Part shown: positions 62,107-64,000 of the stretch, in pieces
How the letters are laid out: the number at the start of each line of letters is the position of its first letter
Numbering within the stretch: the first letter of the stretch is position 1
DNA from: Planctomycetota bacterium
GTDB taxonomy: Bacteria > Planctomycetota > Planctomycetia > Gemmatales > Gemmataceae
Length of the DNA: 64,000 bases
NCBI GenBank assembly: GCA_021413735.1
Contig: JAIOPV010000039.1
Span: 1-64,000, forward strand
Reading direction: 5' to 3'
The notes under the pieces: model-generated
The model's database searches: none
Told to the model about the DNA's origin: nothing
What the model saw: only the letters and a program-made list of their open reading frames with translations
Position numbers and translations under genes: made by a program

Positions 62107-64000
62107 TCACTTCTCCATCGTGTGGATGGTGTTGTGAATCACTCCCGAGATCGCTCGACCGTCAGCACCCTTCACGCGATACTTGATCTCCATGCCCCAG
62201 GTCGGCGCAAGGTTCGGAAGGTCGAGGCGAACGGTCTTGCCATCCGAGGACACCGTCGCCTTGGACACAGTCAAAGATTTCTCGTCCTGGTGCTTCGACC
62301 CATAGTTCTGGCTCCGCTTCAAGCTCCACACTTTGACCTCATAGTTCTTCACGTCGGCTGCATTCACAGCATCGAGAGCGTCCGAAAATGTGACCTCCAC
62401 GCCGCCCGATTTCGCCTTCAGACCGATGGGTAAGTCCGCGGGTTTGCCGGTATATCGAACGCGATAGAAACCGCCGGGGACTAATTGGTTGCCAGCCCAC
62501 GCAAACATGCCGCAGGTGTAGAGTGCGCCGTCTGTCGGGCTGAATCGGCCTCGCATGATGCCAGTCGGGAAGGGCGGCAACGGCAATGCGCACATCCCAC
62601 CTTGAGACTGTCCGTTCACAGTCTCATGCGGCACAACGTAGATCTTCCCATGCCCGTAGGAGATGTTCAGTAGCGCCCCTTTGAGCGGTCCCCACTTCTC
62701 GGATGTGACCCAGAGCAACTCCGCTGGCGAACGATCGAAGTCATTCGTGATCCAACACAGCGGTTGCTTCATCGCGGAATCCGAGGTGTCCGTGATATCC
62801 GTGTAGCCCCACATATTGCCGTAGAATCCGCCCTTCTCGACAAGATTGATGCGGTTCTTCGGTGTCCAAAACCCTTCCTGATCCGTGACGAAGAACGTGC
62901 CATCGGGGTTCAGGCACACGCCATTCGCGGCGCGAAAACCAGTCGCGAGAATCTCCGTCTTCGCGCCGTCTTTGCTGACCTTGAGGAGCGTGCCGTGATG
63001 TGGCACGAGGGCAGGCAGAGCGTGCCGACCGCTCTTCGCGTAGTAGAAATTTCCGTCGGCATCGGTCTGCAATCCCATCGCGAACTCATGGAAGTGTTCC
63101 GTCACTTGGTGGTCATTGTTGAAGCACTCGTAGAAGTCGGTTTCGCCGTCGCCATTGAGATCGTGCAGTTTCACGATCTGATCGCGACAACTGACGAACA
63201 CCGCACCATCGCGGAGTTTCAGCCCAAGCGGTTGGAACAACCCCGACGCGATCCGTTGCCAGGTGAGTCCAGTCGTGGGATTGTCGAGACCGCTCACGAG
63301 CCACACGTCGCCGTCCCAGGAACAGACCGCCATCCGCTTGCCGTCCGGGTAGAAGTCGAAACCCGTCAAGCGAAGTTGTGCATTCCACGGGTTCCTCACG
63401 GGAAGCGTGAATGTATCCACCGCGAATGGGCCGTCGTCCTTTCCAATGGTGACGGGTGCCGTCAGAATCTCGGGCCAGCGTTTCGGTCCACCACGAGTCA
63501 GTGACTCCAACGCACGCGGCGCCGGCGACTCCTTCGCGAACGCTTTCAGGGGTTCGATGTCGCCCTTCGCGAAGAGAACCTTCACGCGAGTTGGCGTCGC
63601 AGCGGCTGGAATTCGCAGCAACGTGAACCCATCGCGTTCCTCCAGTGACACCCGGTTGTCACCGATCACTGTGGCAGCGACACCAACCGGAGCTATTCGA
63701 GCGAGTAGATCGCGAGACGATTTCCCCACTTCGAGCGTGCGGGTGAACACGATATTGGAGGGAGCCTTGGGATCGACTTCCGCGCCGGCCACTTCCAGGA
63801 TGCCAGCATCGCCAACCGTGTACGAAACGATAGTCTGGTCGCCGAAGTGATAGATGCCGCGAAACTTCGCCCACTCCTTCGGAAGCGGACCATATGGACG
63901 TTTGTCGCGACCCAGCGGCCGCGGATCTTTGAAACTACCGGTTGTGGGTTCTGCCCAGCCTGGACCGACTGGATTCGCCAGGTGAACCTCACCGATGAGC
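62107..64000 (-). CDS. Exported propeller protein, DUF6797/sorbosone-dehydrogenase-like (N-terminus cut by window edge)
   Basis: I translated the frame through the right edge, so the N-terminus lies outside; about 630 residues are visible. The first visible part (RPYGPLPKEWAKFRGIYHFG, then QTIVSYTVGDAGILEVAG) fits the DUF6797 domain found in planctomycete membrane-bound dehydrogenase-type proteins. From about residue 185 a propeller resembling glucose/sorbosone dehydrogenase follows, with FDFYPDGKRMAVCSWDGDVW, DLNGDGETDFYECFNND and NPDGTFFVTDQEGFW. The visible C-terminus lacks a CxxCH haem motif. It is convergent with the esterase-like gene, 23 bases away. Confidence 0.88.
   Translation of the reverse strand, partial: LIGEVHLANPVGPGWAEPTTGSFKDPRPLGRDKRPYGPLPKEWAKFRGIYHFGDQTIVSYTVGDAGILEVAGAEVDPKAPSNIVFTRTLEVGKSSRDLLARIAPVGVAATVIGDNRVSLEERDGFTLLRIPAAATPTRVKVLFAKGDIEPLKAFAKESPAPRALESLTRGGPKRWPEILTAPVTIGKDDGPFAVDTFTLPVRNPWNAQLRLTGFDFYPDGKRMAVCSWDGDVWLVSGLDNPTTGLTWQRIASGLFQPLGLKLRDGAVFVSCRDQIVKLHDLNGDGETDFYECFNNDHQVTEHFHEFAMGLQTDADGNFYYAKSGRHALPALVPHHGTLLKVSKDGAKTEILATGFRAANGVCLNPDGTFFVTDQEGFWTPKNRINLVEKGGFYGNMWGYTDITDTSDSAMKQPLCWITNDFDRSPAELLWVTSEKWGPLKGALLNISYGHGKIYVVPHETVNGQSQGGMCALPLPPFPTGIMRGRFSPTDGALYTCGMFAWAGNQLVPGGFYRVRYTGKPADLPIGLKAKSGGVEVTFSDALDAVNAADVKNYEVKVWSLKRSQNYGSKHQDEKSLTVSKATVSSDGKTVRLDLPNLAPTWGMEIKYRVKGADGRAISGVIHNTIHTMEK

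Overview
The window looks like a chromosome segment of a planctomycete, most likely close to the Gemmata group. The evidence is the gene content: six DUF1501 proteins, three DUF1549/DUF1553 (planctomycete cytochrome C-type, PSD1) proteins, a DUF1559 prepilin-like protein paired with a small lipoprotein, PQQ-type and WD40 beta-propellers, LamG-containing exported enzymes, and many short palindromic repeats between genes. Base composition is GC-rich apart from a few AT-rich intergenic repeat blocks. The genus is an inference. I saw no rRNA, tRNA, CRISPR array, transposase or phage gene.

Layout. Positions 1-16165 form one co-oriented minus-strand tract. It runs DUF1549/DUF1553 (13925), a four-helix-bundle protein coupled by overlap to a DUF1501 protein (13371, 11974), a second DUF1549/DUF1553 (9436), three consecutive DUF1501 genes (8078, 6362, 4938), a purple-acid-phosphatase-like enzyme (3563) and a very large exported beta-propeller protein cut by the left edge. 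A histidine kinase and OmpR-type regulator follow (16244-19075). On the plus strand come a glycine-zipper protein, two tandem PQQ-propeller proteins and a membrane-anchored MsrA (19328-23544).

Positions 24466-31044 hold a membrane glycosylation-like cluster: a dolichol-phosphate-sugar-synthase-like GT2 with two paralogous polytopic membrane proteins, then two small overlapping membrane-protein genes on the other strand. Positions 31025-36567 are a compact operon of a GntR/FCD regulator, a DUF1549/LamG/DUF1553 protein and a DUF1501 protein, preceded by a tandem palindromic operator candidate. The AT-rich repeat blocks on either side of 24.5-36.7 kb are inverted copies of each other.

Positions 37019-45157 are mostly housekeeping: a Minf_1886-family protein, RicT/PSP1, a TGS GTPase, purine nucleoside phosphorylase, a secreted WD40 protein between two long inverted repeats, a PlsC-type acyltransferase and cytidylate kinase. 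Positions 45345-51284 encode a lipoprotein, a large exported protein and two envelope-glycan proteins, one a GT2-methyltransferase fusion. Positions 51629-64000 carry a CbrC-like protein, an SGNH hydrolase plus DUF1501 pair, the DUF1559/lipoprotein pair, a PhoD-type phosphatase, a half-size EamA transporter, a DUF2341/LamG/sialate-esterase-like enzyme and, cut by the right edge, a propeller protein of the DUF6797/sorbosone-dehydrogenase type.

Taken together, the window is dominated by exported proteins (Tat-like, Sec and lipoprotein signals) that plausibly act on polysaccharides, phosphate esters and glycans at or outside the cell envelope. The least understood and most interesting part is the repeated DUF1549/DUF1553 + DUF1501 module. 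It occurs here with different accessory proteins: a four-helix-bundle protein, a GntR regulator and an SGNH esterase. The biochemical role of these modules is not known to me and is not assigned here.
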